A stretch of 64,000 nucleotides of DNA, from positions 124,001 through 188,000 of the forward strand of contig JAFIEO010000032.1 of the NCBI GenBank assembly GCA_020832445.1. Reading direction: 5' to 3'. The notes below the pieces were generated by a model. The model made no database searches. It had not been told where the DNA came from and saw nothing but the letters and a program-made list of their open reading frames with translations. Positions within the stretch are counted from its first letter, which is position 1; every line of letters begins with the position of its first letter. The translations under genes and the position numbers were made by a program. Positions 1-9,089 of this stretch are shown one piece after another. Source of the stretch: Paracoccaceae bacterium. GTDB lineage: Bacteria > Pseudomonadota > Alphaproteobacteria > Rhodobacterales > Rhodobacteraceae.

Positions 1-1
1 C

Positions 2-790
2 CTTAGACTGCCTGATGGTATTGGTTTTATTGAAAAAAAACTGCGCGATCGTCTGGCCGCCTGTGTGTCGCGCGGCAATGTTACCGTGACACTGAAGGCC
101 AATTTTCGCGGTGTCACCTCGATCGGGATGATAGATCATACTGTGCTGGACGCGGTGCTTGCGGGCATGACCGCAGTGACCGCCAAGGCGCAGTCAATAG
201 GGGTTCAACTGTCCGCCCCATCTGCTCTTGATGTGCTGGCATGGCGTTCGGTTTTGCCCTCGGGACATGATTTCGCCGCATTTGATCAGGCGAATCTGGG
301 CCAGATTGTGGCGCAGGACTTCGAGTTGCTGCTGCATGATTTCAACGCCATGCGATTAAGCGAAGGACAAAAGCTTGCGCAGATCATCGGTGCTATGCTG
401 GACCGGATTGACGCACTGACCCTGGCCGCCCGTGACCTGCTGCCAGAACGCAGGCATGCAATGGCCGGGGCAATGCGCAAAGCCGCAGACCACCTGACAG
501 AAGCTGTGCGCCCGGATGGTGCGCGGATTGAACAGGAACTTGCCTTGATTGCGATCAAGGCAGATGTCACTGAAGAACTGGACAGGCTAAGTGCGCATTG
601 TGCCGCCGCGAAGGATATGTTGCAGCACGATGGGGGCATTGGGCGCAGGCTTGATTTTCTGACACAGGAATTTAACCGCGAAGCAAATACCCTGTGTTCC
701 AAAGCGCAACATCTTGGGCTAAGCAGGATTGGACTTGAACTGAAAGCCGTGATCGATCAGATGCGCGAGCAAGTTCAAAACCTGGAGTAA
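2..790 (+). CDS. yicC: YicC/YloC family endoribonuclease (5' truncated by window edge)
   Basis: The frame is already open at base 2, so the gene starts outside the window. The first visible residues (LRLPDGI, then [18 protein letters not shown]) match the N-terminal YicC domain, and the end carries the family's charged helix with a MREQVQNLE tail. YicC proteins are endoribonucleases linked to RNA turnover and stationary-phase survival; that role comes from the family, not from this sequence. The stop lies five bases before the gmk start, so the two are probably co-transcribed, an order common in Proteobacteria. A GTG at 65 could be mistaken for the start, but family-like residues upstream of it argue against that. 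Confidence 0.9.
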   Translation, partial: LRLPDGIGFIEKKLRDRLAACVSRGNVTVTLKANFRGVTSIGMIDHTVLDAVLAGMTAVTAKAQSIGVQLSAPSALDVLAWRSVLPSGHDFAAFDQANLGQIVAQDFELLLHDFNAMRLSEGQKLAQIIGAMLDRIDALTLAARDLLPERRHAMAGAMRKAADHLTEAVRPDGARIEQELALIAIKADVTEELDRLSAHCAAAKDMLQHDGGIGRRLDFLTQEFNREANTLCSKAQHLGLSRIGLELKAVIDQMREQVQNLE

Positions 791-795
791 CCACC

Positions 796-1437
796 ATGAC
801 ACGTCGCGGCCTGCTGATCATCCTGTCCTCTCCGTCAGGGGCAGGGAAATCAACATTGGCCAAGCGTCTTATCGCTTGGGACCCGTCGATCCGGTTTTCG
901 GTTTCAGCGACAACGCGTGCCCCCCGTCCGGGTGAAGTGGACGGTCGCGAATATTATTTCCGCTCGCGCGAAGATTTCACCGCCATGATTGACGCGGGCG
1001 AGATGTTGGAACATGCCGAGGTGTTCGGGAACTACTACGGATCGCCCAAGGGGCCGGTGGAACACGCGATGGCGCAGGGGCACGACACCTTGTTCGATAT
1101 CGACTGGCAAGGCGGCCAGCAGGTGCGCAATTCATCCCTCGGCAAGGATGTCATCTCGATTTTTGTGCTGCCGCCATCCATTGCGGAACTCGAATCGCGC
1201 CTGCGCGGTCGCGCGCAGGACAGTGACGACGTGATCGCGGGGCGGATGCAAAAATCACGCGATGAAATCAGCCATTGGGCAGAATATGATTACGTTCTGG
1301 TCAATGATGATCTGGACGCCACGGAAAAAACCCTGTGCGGGATCATTCAGGCCGAACGCCAGCGTCGTGAGCGTCAACCGTGGCTCAATGACTTTGTTCG
1401 CAGATTGAATGCCGAATTCGAAGCGGGCAAGACCTGA
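796..1437 (+). CDS. gmk: Guanylate kinase
   Basis: Phosphorylates GMP to GDP with ATP in the cytosol, feeding GTP and dGTP synthesis. The 213-residue length is normal. A P-loop ([10 protein letters not shown]) lies at about residues 10-19. The GMP-binding region follows ([19 protein letters not shown] and GNYYGSPK, about residues 35-80), then [11 protein letters not shown]. The ATG at 796 follows yicC by five bases, which supports a yicC-gmk operon. No unusual residues are seen. Confidence 0.97.
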   Translation: MTRRGLLIILSSPSGAGKSTLAKRLIAWDPSIRFSVSATTRAPRPGEVDGREYYFRSREDFTAMIDAGEMLEHAEVFGNYYGSPKGPVEHAMAQGHDTLFDIDWQGGQQVRNSSLGKDVISIFVLPPSIAELESRLRGRAQDSDDVIAGRMQKSRDEISHWAEYDYVLVNDDLDATEKTLCGIIQAERQRRERQPWLNDFVRRLNAEFEAGKT

Positions 1438-1627
1438 TCGCGGTTACCCGTGTACCGGCGCTGTGCGCGGCCTTTCGGTATGGGGGGGCGATGAGCCGGC
1501 GATTTTTTGCGCAACAAGCAGTCTGGTTTTTTATGTATATGGCAAATATGAATTTGCCGCCCGTTTACATTTGGTTATGATATTTCCTGTATAAATGGTG
1601 TTTGAAGTTACATGTGGATTTGGCAAA

Positions 1628-1810
1628 ATGTTGATACTACCCATGCTGATTGCGATACTGACCGGGCTTGTGTCTGCGGGACTGGTTCTGGTTTCGGGCC
1701 ATGGCGTGTTCTGGGCATTTTTTGCCTATAGTCTTTTGGGCGGTGCTGGTTTGTTTTTGGCGTCTTTGGCTGTCGTTGCGTCAGATGCGTATACGCGTAA
1801 CCCCACATAA
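1628..1810 (+). CDS. Small two-helix membrane protein, unknown function
   Basis: A 60-residue product that is almost entirely hydrophobic. One membrane segment is at about residues 2-20 and a second at about 26-48, followed by a short polar tail (SDAYTRNPT). The ATG at 1628 is preferred because a purine-rich GGATTTGG lies just upstream; an in-frame ATG at 1595 has no ribosome binding site. It stands alone between gmk and the folate gene. No function is recognised; only membrane insertion can be inferred. The reading frame looks real because of its amphipathic pattern and clean stop, but no homologue was recalled. Confidence 0.5.
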   Translation: MLILPMLIAILTGLVSAGLVLVSGHGVFWAFFAYSLLGGAGLFLASLAVVASDAYTRNPT

Positions 1811-1896
1811 GAAAGTGTTAGGTTAAGACGCTGGCGGTTTTGCTTTCTGCCTGTTCGTGCTGCATAAGGTGCGAAACCCCAAAATGGCAGGACAGG

Positions 1897-2490
1897 ATGC
1901 AAAGCGACATTTCCACCCGAAAAGCACTGGCCCGTGCGCAGGCCACGAGGCGCAGGAATGTGGCGTTTCTGGCGGACCAGTCCGGCGCGGATGCAGATGC
2001 GGCGGCCGCTTGTTTCAACCAATTGTTGAGCATGCGGTTTGGTGCAGATCTGGCGGGTATCGCGTTGGCAGGATACATGCCGATGCGATCAGAACTAAGT
2101 CCGCTGGCCATCATGACGCAGCATCCCGGGCCTGTTTGTGTGCCTGTCATCGCAGGCGCAGGCCTGCCGCTGGAATTTCACCGATGGACGCAAGAAACGC
2201 AAATGACTGAAGGACCGTTCAAGGCCCTGATCCCAGCACAACGCGACCCGGTGACGCCAAAGGCCCTGATTGTGCCGCTGCTGGCATTTGACCGCAACGG
2301 CTATCGGCTGGGCTATGGCGGCGGGTTTTATGACCGGACGTTGGAAAAGCTGCGCAACGCAGGCCCCGTTCTTGCAATCGGGCTGGCGTTTGATGCGCAG
2401 ATGTGTGACGCGCTTCCGGTGGAAGATACAGACCAGCAGCTTGATGCAGTGGTGACAGGCAGCGGTATCGTGTGGTCAAGGCTGGAATAA
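1897..2490 (+). CDS. 5-formyltetrahydrofolate cyclo-ligase
   Basis: Converts 5-formyl-THF to 5,10-methenyl-THF using ATP, recycling folate one-carbon units. The C-terminal signature GYGGGFYDRTL, which shapes the substrate and phosphate pocket, is present at about residues 147-157, preceded by LIVPLLAFDRNGYRLG. The start at 1897 (MQSDISTRKALA) gives 197 residues, typical of the family, and discards a cysteine-rich extension from 1840 that does not look like the family. In Rhodobacter sphaeroides the homologous gene (salA) lies downstream of 6S RNA; I could not recognise 6S RNA upstream here. Confidence 0.92.
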   Translation: MQSDISTRKALARAQATRRRNVAFLADQSGADADAAAACFNQLLSMRFGADLAGIALAGYMPMRSELSPLAIMTQHPGPVCVPVIAGAGLPLEFHRWTQETQMTEGPFKALIPAQRDPVTPKALIVPLLAFDRNGYRLGYGGGFYDRTLEKLRNAGPVLAIGLAFDAQMCDALPVEDTDQQLDAVVTGSGIVWSRLE

Positions 2491-2589
2491 GCATGTCGCG
2501 CAAAGCGGGAACCGGTTTTGCGCGTCCGGCAAATGTTTTATCAGAAGGCTGGAGTGGGTCGTGTGAATGCAAATGAACACGATGCGCTT
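2489..2589 (+). repeat. Dispersed palindromic element, copy A (about 101 bp)
   Basis: The sequence begins at the stop codon of the folate gene and resembles the element at 31845-31952. Shared blocks are a GGGAACCGGTTTT core and TCGTG(TG)AATGC followed by AATGAAC. Around the core the arms GCGCAAA and TTTTGCGC can pair. In the other copy they read GCTCAAAA and TTTTGAGC, so a base pair has changed on both sides. A second stem, TCGTGT with ACACGA, lies near the 3' end. No reading frame or transposase is associated. The remaining 190 bases up to 2781 hold nothing I recognise. Confidence 0.65.
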
Positions 2590-2781
2590 GCTGTTTGATA
2601 TTCCGGGTTTGCTGTGTCTGCCGAGGGCATCTGCCGGATGGTCTGCACCAGCGCCGCTTCTGGACGTGGCATAGCGCGCGGGCAGGTGCACTGCCCCCCG
2701 CCACATGCGCCCTCGCACCCAAGAACCGCATGAACTGCAAGCGCCGTTTGGGGGCACGCAATGCAGGTTCAGGCAGGCGCC

Positions 2782-3957
2782 TTATTCTGCGCCGACAACC
2801 CGCTGAAACGCTTGTTCATCTTCATCAAGACTATCGGGTGATATCGGCGTCAATGGAAATTCTTCTTCCGGCAGCCCCTCGCGCGACAGCAGCACTGCAA
2901 CGGGGCGGGCTGCGGGAATATGGGAACAGACTATCATGACCACCACCATGAAGGGCACGGCAAGGAACATGCCCGGTATGCCCCAGACTGCGCCCCAGAA
3001 CGCCAGTGAAATGATGATCCCGAATGACGACAGGCGCAATGTCTTGCCCATCAGCATCGGATCGATGACATTGCCCAGCAGAAACTGCGCCATGCCCGCC
3101 AGAACAAAAATCAGCACGGCGGTAGACGGTTCTGCGACCTGAATATAGGCGACAAGTGTGACAATCAGCGTTGCAATAATGGATCCGACAGACGGGATGA
3201 AGTTCAACACAAAGGTCAACAAGCCCATTGCCGCTGCGAATTGCAGGTCAAAGACCTTCATGATCAGGAACACCACAATGCCCGTCACACTGCTGATCAA
3301 TGTCTTGACCAGCAGGTAGCGGTTCACCCGCCGGATGATGGACCCGATAATGGCATTCACACGTTTTGCCTGTTCCTTATGGGTCATCAGGTTTTCAAGC
3401 TTTGTGTCGAACCAGACCCGTTCGGCGAACATGAAGCCCACAAACAGAATAATCAGCACCGACTGGCTAAGGATCGTGCCCGCCTGACCGGCGGCAGAGC
3501 GCAGATAGCCTGAAATTTCGATACTGCGCATCGTTTGCAGCACGGATTGTTCCACATCCTCGCCCATCCACGAAAACATCTGCGCAATCGCGCTTTGTGC
3601 GTCATCGGTGTAGGACAATGTTGTGGTCAGCACGGTGTTTATCTGCGAAATCACCAGCCCCGCCAGTGTCAGCAACCCCGACGCAATCAGGAACACCGCC
3701 GCGACAGAGGCCAGCCAGTTGGTAATTCTGAAATTGCCCAGCCGCAGGCGGGAAATGGAATTTATCGCGTCCGATGTCAGCGAAAACAGGATAATGGCAA
3801 TCGCCAGTGCGATCAGAATGAATTTTGCCTGCACCAGCAAAAACAGGATGACGGCAAATGCAATAATGCCCATCAGCCATGTCTGTAGCCTGAATTTTTC
3901 GCCAAAAGTCAGACGGTTGACTGTTGTAAGGCGCGGTGTTTCCGGTTGGTCTGGCAT
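2782..3957 (-). CDS. AI-2E family transporter (PerM/YdiK-like permease)
   Basis: A polytopic inner-membrane protein. Hydrophobic segments are seen at about residues 27-42, 45-61, 77-100, 165-185, and several more in the C-terminal half. The C-terminal block VIDPMLMGKTLRLSSFG followed by FWGAVWGIPGMFLAVP is the hallmark of this family, whose members export varied substrates or act as Na+/H+ antiporters. The substrate here is unknown. The start at 3957 (MPDQPETP) follows a CAGGATCAG stretch; upstream in-frame residues to 4053 do not resemble the family. The tail is acidic (PDSLDEDEQAF). It sits alone, 108 bases downstream of the cytochrome gene on the same strand. Confidence 0.88.
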   Translation of the reverse strand: MPDQPETPRLTTVNRLTFGEKFRLQTWLMGIIAFAVILFLLVQAKFILIALAIAIILFSLTSDAINSISRLRLGNFRITNWLASVAAVFLIASGLLTLAGLVISQINTVLTTTLSYTDDAQSAIAQMFSWMGEDVEQSVLQTMRSIEISGYLRSAAGQAGTILSQSVLIILFVGFMFAERVWFDTKLENLMTHKEQAKRVNAIIGSIIRRVNRYLLVKTLISSVTGIVVFLIMKVFDLQFAAAMGLLTFVLNFIPSVGSIIATLIVTLVAYIQVAEPSTAVLIFVLAGMAQFLLGNVIDPMLMGKTLRLSSFGIIISLAFWGAVWGIPGMFLAVPFMVVVMIVCSHIPAARPVAVLLSREGLPEEEFPLTPISPDSLDEDEQAFQRVVGAE

Positions 3958-4065
3958 CTGATCCTGAATGACTGACGGTTTTGCACGGTTTGAAATAAGT
4001 ATGGGCGCGAATGCGGCAACGCACAACCCCGCACACGCCTGCGGCCCTGTCAAAAAGCAGGGCGG

Positions 4066-4986
4066 CTATTGGTTGGTGCGCAGGATATAGGCGGCAATTG
4101 CGTCAAGTTCGGATTTGTCCAGTTGCTGAAGGCTGTTGACAACCGCAGCCATCGACCCGCCCACAACATCAAATTCCGGCGTGAACCCGCTTTCAAGATA
4201 GGCGCTTATATCAAACAGGGACCAGTTGAAATCCGGCCCAGAAATTGCGGGAATGCGCCCTTGTCCTGACGGGTTGGGTGCGCCCAGCAGCCATTGGCGG
4301 GTGTCCAGCGCACCAAGGGCGTTGCGCGGGGTGTGGCATTCGGCGCAATGGGCCAGCGCTTCGGACAGGTAGCGCCCGCGTTCTTCGGTTTGGGTCAGAT
4401 CGCCTGTGATGGTCCAGTCATCATCCAGATACAGCGCCTTCCACACCCCGACGCTGCGTCTTATGTTGAACGGAAACGCCAGATCATGCGCGCGTGACGG
4501 TGTGGCATCTGCGGGCAGGGTGGTCATGAAGGCATAAAGATCCGCAATATCCTGCGGATCGGCCTTGATATATGCCGTATACGGGAACGCCGGATAATAA
4601 TGCTGCCCATCCGGCGACACGCCCGCCATCACGGCATTTATAAAGTCATCCTGTGACCACGCGCCGATCCCATGGACCGGATCACTGCTGATATTCGGGG
4701 CATAGAAGGTGCCGAAATCAGACGCGAACGCCTGCCCGCCCGCAAGACGCAGCGGGTCGGCATCTGACGCGGGCGCCATGTGGCATGATGCACAGCCGCC
4801 CGCATGGAACACGGCCTCTCCGTTTTGTGCATCACCCGTCAGGCCTGCGATACGCGCTGCCGACACTGGTGTCGGCGCGCTTATCCACCAAAGGGTCGCG
4901 GCGACCGCGGCCCCGCCGATGGCCACCCCGGCCAGCAGTGTCAGAACCGGCGTCTTGCTGCGTGAATATGGGTCTGGTGTGGTCAT
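4066..4986 (-). CDS. Membrane-anchored dihaem c-type cytochrome
   Basis: A 306-residue protein with an N-terminal membrane anchor (about residues 14-34) and two haem-c attachment motifs, CASCH at 65-69 and CAECH at 214-218. This gives two cytochrome c domains facing the periplasm. PYTAYIKADPQDIADLYAF lies between them, as in the cytochrome subunits of alcohol or aldehyde dehydrogenases and gluconate dehydrogenase. No dehydrogenase subunit is adjacent, so its electron donor is unknown. It precedes a c'-type cytochrome on the same strand (97-base gap), suggesting shared use of the haem-c maturation machinery. The exact electron-transfer partner is inference. Confidence 0.88.
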   Translation of the reverse strand: MTTPDPYSRSKTPVLTLLAGVAIGGAAVAATLWWISAPTPVSAARIAGLTGDAQNGEAVFHAGGCASCHMAPASDADPLRLAGGQAFASDFGTFYAPNISSDPVHGIGAWSQDDFINAVMAGVSPDGQHYYPAFPYTAYIKADPQDIADLYAFMTTLPADATPSRAHDLAFPFNIRRSVGVWKALYLDDDWTITGDLTQTEERGRYLSEALAHCAECHTPRNALGALDTRQWLLGAPNPSGQGRIPAISGPDFNWSLFDISAYLESGFTPEFDVVGGSMAAVVNSLQQLDKSELDAIAAYILRTNQ

Positions 4987-5083
4987 GATGATGGTGCATT
5001 CGGATATGTTTCATCTACAGGCGAACGCCCGCGCGACACAGCCGCACGGGCGCCTTTTTTCGTGCTTAACCCGCGCGGTCCGG

Positions 5084-5539
5084 TCAGCTTTCTGCGCGGT
5101 ATGTCTGATGACAGGCCTGACAGGCCGCGCCAAGCGCGCCTACAGCCGGGCGCAGCGCGTCCATTCCGTCACCTGCAACGGCCTGCACGCCTTCTGCGGC
5201 TGTCTGAAGGGCTGTAAATTTCGCGACAAAATCATCCAGATTTTCCCAGATGGCAGGCAAGGCGCGTGTGCCTTCTACGCTGTCGGAATCTGTCCCTTCG
5301 GGCCAAAGGCGGCTTTGGTCATGGCGGGTTATGTGAAACAGATTGTCGGCGGCTGTTTGCGCAAGATCGGCGTCATAATCCACGCGTCCCTGCGCCATGC
5401 CGCCCAATACTGCAAAATTATGGACGATCAGGTTGAACTGGCCCTGACGCTGCCCGATTTCGGGATTTTCCTGCGCAAAAACAGGCAAGGCAAGAAAGCT
5501 GCAAATCAGGCTTGCGCCAAAAACGGAATGTGGCTTCAT
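5084..5539 (-). CDS. Cytochrome c' / c-556 family protein
   Basis: The 151-residue precursor has a signal peptide (about residues 1-22, ending LPVFA). It has one haem-binding motif near the C-terminus, CQACH at residues 140-144, which is the class II cytochrome c layout: a four-helix bundle with haem on the last helix. RQGQFNLIVHNFAVLGGM is a typical first helix. It is periplasmic and may act in electron transfer or NO binding in this family. It lies upstream of the dihaem cytochrome in the same orientation. No further partner is visible. Confidence 0.9.
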   Translation of the reverse strand: MKPHSVFGASLICSFLALPVFAQENPEIGQRQGQFNLIVHNFAVLGGMAQGRVDYDADLAQTAADNLFHITRHDQSRLWPEGTDSDSVEGTRALPAIWENLDDFVAKFTALQTAAEGVQAVAGDGMDALRPAVGALGAACQACHQTYRAES

Positions 5540-5625
5540 GAATATCCCTCAAGCTGGTTAAAACTGGCACCTTCACCTTACGATGCCGCCCGCGAAGATC
5601 AACACACGGGCGCGTGATGCCGCCC

Positions 5626-6162
5626 TCAGGTGAAGCGCACCTTGCCGATATAGGGCAGGTTGCGGTTTCTTTGGGCGTAGTCAATGCCGTAGCCGACCAC
5701 AAATTCATCAGGAATTTCAAATCCGGTCCATCTGGCGCGAATATCCATTTCGCGCCTTGATGGTTTGTCCAGCAGTGCACAGACTTCCAGCCGCGCGGGG
5801 CTGCGCGCCAGCAGCATTTGCAGCACATGGCTAAGCGTGTAGCCTGTATCCACAATGTCTTCGACAACCAGCACATCCCGCCCCGCAATTTTTCCGCTGA
5901 GGTCTTTGAGAATGCGCACCTCGCGGGCGGATTGGGTGGAGTTGCCATAGCTGGACGCTTCCAGAAAATCGACCTCGACGGGCAGGTCGATCTCGCGCAC
6001 CAGATCGGCAATAAACACAAACGACCCGCGCAGCAGACCGACCACAACCAGCTTTTCGGTGCCCGCAAAATCGCGGGTGATTTCGCTCGCCAGTTCCTCG
6101 ACCCGTGCCGCGATTTGCTTGGCGCTGATCATCTGGTCGATGACATAAGGTTTTTGCGTCAT
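5626..6162 (-). CDS. hpt: Hypoxanthine phosphoribosyltransferase
   Basis: Salvages hypoxanthine (and often guanine) to the nucleotide with PRPP. The PRPP-binding signature [14 protein letters not shown] is at residues 97-110 and the GLLRGSFVF loop at 42-50. The end [20 protein letters not shown] is also typical. The start at 6162 ([10 protein letters not shown]) gives 178 residues; an earlier in-frame start at 6228 would overlap the divergent coq10-like gene. The two genes are divergent with about 64 bases between starts, so their promoters must share that space. Confidence 0.93.
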   Translation of the reverse strand: MTQKPYVIDQMISAKQIAARVEELASEITRDFAGTEKLVVVGLLRGSFVFIADLVREIDLPVEVDFLEASSYGNSTQSAREVRILKDLSGKIAGRDVLVVEDIVDTGYTLSHVLQMLLARSPARLEVCALLDKPSRREMDIRARWTGFEIPDEFVVGYGIDYAQRNRNLPYIGKVRFT

Positions 6163-6226
6163 TTCAGCCTCTTGATTTTTCGGGCCGACTTTAGGACATG
6201 TGCACAACACAGAAAAGAGTGAACAC

Positions 6227-6673
6227 ATGCCCCAGCATCATGAACACCGCGATATGCCGTATACAGCGCAGCAGATTTTCGATCTGGTGGCAGATGTGGC
6301 GCGCTATCCCGAATTCCTGCCATGGACGTCGGCTGCGCGAATCCGTTCGCGCCAGCCAATCGATGGCGGCGAGGAGCTGGAGGCCGATCTGGTCATTTCC
6401 TTCAAGGTGTTTCGCGAACGCTTTGGCAGCCGCGTCAAACTGTTCCCCGACAAGGGCGAGATTGACACCGCCTATATTGACGGGCCATTCAAGTATATGC
6501 AGTCACGCTGGCAGGTTCAGGACAATCCTGCGGGCGGGTGCGTGGTGGATTTTCATGTCGATTTCGAATTCCGCAACCCGGTGCTGCAAAAGCTGATCGG
6601 CGTTGTGTTCGATCAGGCCATGCGCCGCATCGTGGGCGCGTTTGAAGCGCGCGCCAAGGCCCTTTACGGCTGA
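6227..6673 (+). CDS. Ubiquinone-binding COQ10 / RatA-like START-domain protein
   Basis: A single START/polyketide-cyclase fold of 148 residues. Features are [24 protein letters not shown] near the N-terminus, [11 protein letters not shown] in the middle and [16 protein letters not shown] at the end, all as in the COQ10/RatA family. Such proteins bind ubiquinone or act at ribosome assembly, and sequence alone does not separate the two roles. The start at 6227 is chosen over 6200 because it begins at the conserved region. The 3' end overlaps the end of the convergent cinA-type gene by ten bases. Confidence 0.88.
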   Translation: MPQHHEHRDMPYTAQQIFDLVADVARYPEFLPWTSAARIRSRQPIDGGEELEADLVISFKVFRERFGSRVKLFPDKGEIDTAYIDGPFKYMQSRWQVQDNPAGGCVVDFHVDFEFRNPVLQKLIGVVFDQAMRRIVGAFEARAKALYG

Positions 6674-7149
6674 TCATCAGCGCTGGTCAGTGCCTGCAAC
6701 ATCAGCCTCAGGGCGTGCGCGACAGTGGCCTGCCGGACATTTGCGCGGCCCAGTGGCCCGAATTCGACCGTTTCCACATGGACACCCTGCGCACCCGCCA
6801 GCCCGAAGCACACGCGCCCTTCGGGTTTGTGGTCCGATCCGCCGGGGCCTGCAATGCCCGTCACCGCGACCGCCAGCCCCGCTGCGGACCGCGCCAGTGC
6901 CCCTTGCGCCATTTCTGCAGCCACCTGTTGTGATACCGCCCCGAAGGTGTCCAGTGTTGCGGCCTGCACCCCCAGCATCTGTTCCTTCGCGGCGTTTGAG
7001 TAGGTGACAAATCCGCGATCCACCACATCCGATGATCCCGCAATATCGGTCAGCGCGGCAATGATCATGCCGCCGGTGCAGCTTTCGGCTGTGGCAATCA
7101 TCACCTTGCGCGCACGGGCTGCGCGCAAAACATCATCGGGCTTGGTCAT
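6664..7149 (-). CDS. CinA family nicotinamide-nucleotide amidohydrolase (PncC type)
   Basis: A 161-residue stand-alone CinA C-terminal domain. Seen are TAESCTGGMI near residue 20, then GSSDVVDRGFVTYSNAAK and AVTGIAGPGGSDHKPEGRV. Members deamidate nicotinamide mononucleotide in pyridine nucleotide recycling. The N-terminal COG1058 domain of longer CinA proteins is absent, as in E. coli PncC. The ATG overlaps the pgpA stop by four bases, so translation is probably coupled. Confidence 0.9.
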   Translation of the reverse strand: MTKPDDVLRAARARKVMIATAESCTGGMIIAALTDIAGSSDVVDRGFVTYSNAAKEQMLGVQAATLDTFGAVSQQVAAEMAQGALARSAAGLAVAVTGIAGPGGSDHKPEGRVCFGLAGAQGVHVETVEFGPLGRANVRQATVAHALRLMLQALTSADDQP

Positions 7150-7643
7150 ATCATCAAGACCCCATGCGCAAGCACGGCCAGCACGATAACCACGAGCGCT
7201 GCGAATGCGCCCGCGATCATGTCATCCAGCATCACGCCCAGCGGTGTGTGCAACCTGTCGGCCCAGCCCACAGGGCCGGGTTTCACAATATCAAACGCCC
7301 TGAATGCGATGAAGGCCACAATCCAGCCCGGCCATAATGCCGATACCGCCACGCCCTGCATCATTGCACCGATTGACACGGGCCACAGCGCCAGCCACAT
7401 GCCCGCCACTTCATCAATCACAATCTCTGACGGGTCGGGATCTTCCATGCCGCGGGTTTCCTGAATGGTGACCCACCAGCCCAGCAGGAATACCAGCGCT
7501 GTGGCCAGCGCCAGCAACCAGAACCCGCCCAGCACATGCAGCCCCCATGCCACAGGCAGCGCGGCCACAGTGCCCCATGTTCCGGGCGCGGGCCGCAACA
7601 GCCCCGCCCCGAAAAACGTTGCAATCAGACGTGTCATGCGCAT
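7146..7643 (-). CDS. pgpA: Phosphatidylglycerophosphatase A
   Basis: Dephosphorylates phosphatidylglycerol phosphate in the inner membrane. The 165-residue protein has several hydrophobic segments. It shows the family motifs GLLRPAPGTWGT (about residues 15-26) and DPSEIVIDEVAGMW (about 74-87), with the conserved acidic pair. PGPVGWADRL and GVMLDDMIAG follow. It lies between ispDF and the CinA gene on the minus strand, overlapping the latter by four bases. This cluster is common in Rhodobacterales. Confidence 0.93.
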   Translation of the reverse strand: MRMTRLIATFFGAGLLRPAPGTWGTVAALPVAWGLHVLGGFWLLALATALVFLLGWWVTIQETRGMEDPDPSEIVIDEVAGMWLALWPVSIGAMMQGVAVSALWPGWIVAFIAFRAFDIVKPGPVGWADRLHTPLGVMLDDMIAGAFAALVVIVLAVLAHGVLMI

Positions 7644-7696
7644 GCCGCACTCCTTTTCATCTTGCCCCCAATACTCGCGGGGGTGAATGGGCTGCA

Positions 7697-7710
7697 GCCC
7701 CCGAGGGGGC
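7697..7710. other. Short perfect GC palindrome between ispDF and pgpA
   Basis: GCCCCC and GGGGGC separated by GA form a very stable hairpin in the 89-base gap between the ispDF stop and the pgpA start. There is no T-run on either strand, so it is not a classical terminator. It could weaken read-through or stabilise the ispDF 3' end. Confidence 0.4.
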
Positions 7711-7732
7711 AGAATGCCCCTTTACTGCCCCA

Positions 7733-8902
7733 TCACTGTGCAATCAGGCAAGCGGTTGCAAGCGCTGCAATGCCTTCTTCGCGGCCGGTGAAGCCCAGTT
7801 TTTCCGATGTGGTGGCCTTCACGCTGATGCGCGCCACGTCAATGCCTGTGATGTCTGCAAGCGCGTGGCGCATGGCTTGCGCATGGGGGCCAATTTTGGG
7901 GTATTCGCAAATCAGTGTCACATCGCAATTGCTGATGCGAAAGCCACGCTGGCGCGCCAAATCCACCGCATGGCGCAGGAATATATGGCTGGCCGCGCCT
8001 TTCCATTGCGGGTCACTGGGGGGGAAATGCTGGCCGATATCGCCTTCGCCAAGCGCACCATAGATGGCATCGCTCAGCGCATGCATACCAACATCGGCAT
8101 CCGAATGCCCTTGCAATGCGCGATCATGGGGGACCAGCACGCCGCACAGCCAGCAGCCGTTTCCTGTCCCGAAGCGGTGCACATCAAATCCGTTTCCCAG
8201 CCTGATATCCATCGCGTGCCCACTCCCTTCATGCAAACCCGTCTTTTCCCGTAGGATAGCATCCGCACGGTCAAAATCCGCAGGATATGTCAGCTTGAAA
8301 TTATCTTCGCAACCTTGGGTTATGACAACATCATGTCCCGCCAGACGCGCAATTTCCACGTCATCATCGGCGGGGCCGGTATGTGTGCGATGCGCCGAAT
8401 AGATGGCGTTGAAATCAAACCCCTGTGGTGTTTGCGCGCGGTAAAGCCCGTCGCGCGGCACAGACCCGCAGACAACCCCATCCACGCCCTGCCATAACGC
8501 ATCACTGACAGGCAGTGCCGGTGCGGCCGCTGGTGCGGTTTCAAGGGCCGCAAGAACGCCGTTGATGACAGCGGCAGAGGCGAACGGGCGCGCCCCGTCA
8601 TGAATCAGCACTTTGTCAGGCGGGTCCGATGCCAGTGCATCCAGTGCGGCGCGAACCGATTGAATGCGCGTCGCACCACCCGCGACGATCTGAACACCGC
8701 TTGGGTCCAGGTCTTGCGCGCGCGCGAAATCGTCAGGGTGCAACACCAGAACCAGCCGCGCCAGCCCGCTGTTGCGCAGCGCGTCCAGCGTATGCGCCAA
8801 AACCGGACGGTTGGTCAGTTTACGCCATTGTTTGGGCGTGTCACTGCCTGCGCGGGTTCCGCGCCCGGCGGCGACGATGATTGCAGCGATGCTATGCGTC
8901 AT
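7733..8902 (-). CDS. ispDF: Bifunctional IspD/IspF enzyme of the MEP isoprenoid pathway
   Basis: A fusion of 389 residues. The N-terminal half is IspD (MEP cytidylyltransferase): [16 protein letters not shown] near residues 11-26 and LIHDGARPF. From residue 231 the IspF half (2-C-methyl-erythritol 2,4-cyclodiphosphate synthase) starts with [10 protein letters not shown]. Its metal ligands D240 and H242, and H266 in GHSDAD, are present. The IspF end is [17 protein letters not shown]. The start at 8902 ([15 protein letters not shown]) removes 97 non-homologous upstream residues. The IspE step is not encoded here. It faces away from dusB across a 187-base divergent intergenic region. Confidence 0.95.
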   Translation of the reverse strand: MTHSIAAIIVAAGRGTRAGSDTPKQWRKLTNRPVLAHTLDALRNSGLARLVLVLHPDDFARAQDLDPSGVQIVAGGATRIQSVRAALDALASDPPDKVLIHDGARPFASAAVINGVLAALETAPAAAPALPVSDALWQGVDGVVCGSVPRDGLYRAQTPQGFDFNAIYSAHRTHTGPADDDVEIARLAGHDVVITQGCEDNFKLTYPADFDRADAILREKTGLHEGSGHAMDIRLGNGFDVHRFGTGNGCWLCGVLVPHDRALQGHSDADVGMHALSDAIYGALGEGDIGQHFPPSDPQWKGAASHIFLRHAVDLARQRGFRISNCDVTLICEYPKIGPHAQAMRHALADITGIDVARISVKATTSEKLGFTGREEGIAALATACLIAQ

Positions 8903-9089
8903 GTCGGGCCTCTTGCTTGCGTGACTGCTATAGGCTGAAGCAGGGGGTGCTGACAATCCACGCGTTGATGGATTGGATATGATTAAAATATAGGCGATTG
9001 ATGAAATTCGCGTCACAGTTTTGGTTAGTTCGTTTGCGCTGCGTGGTCCCTTGGGTGTATGGCGGCTGTAGAACTTCAGGATAGGGCAC

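Noticed and set aside
1438-1896. 6S RNA expected upstream of the 5-formyl-THF cyclo-ligase gene
   Set aside because: The interval is mostly taken by a convincing small membrane protein, and the remaining pieces do not show the long closing stem and open bubble.
5020-5065. Terminator-like GC stem followed by TTTTTT between the two cytochrome genes
   Set aside because: The T-run is on the plus strand while both genes run on minus, so it faces the wrong way and ends no known transcript.
4709-5617. 302-codon open frame on the plus strand opposite the cytochrome genes
   Set aside because: It spans two real genes with haem motifs and the gap between them; no signal peptide or domain.
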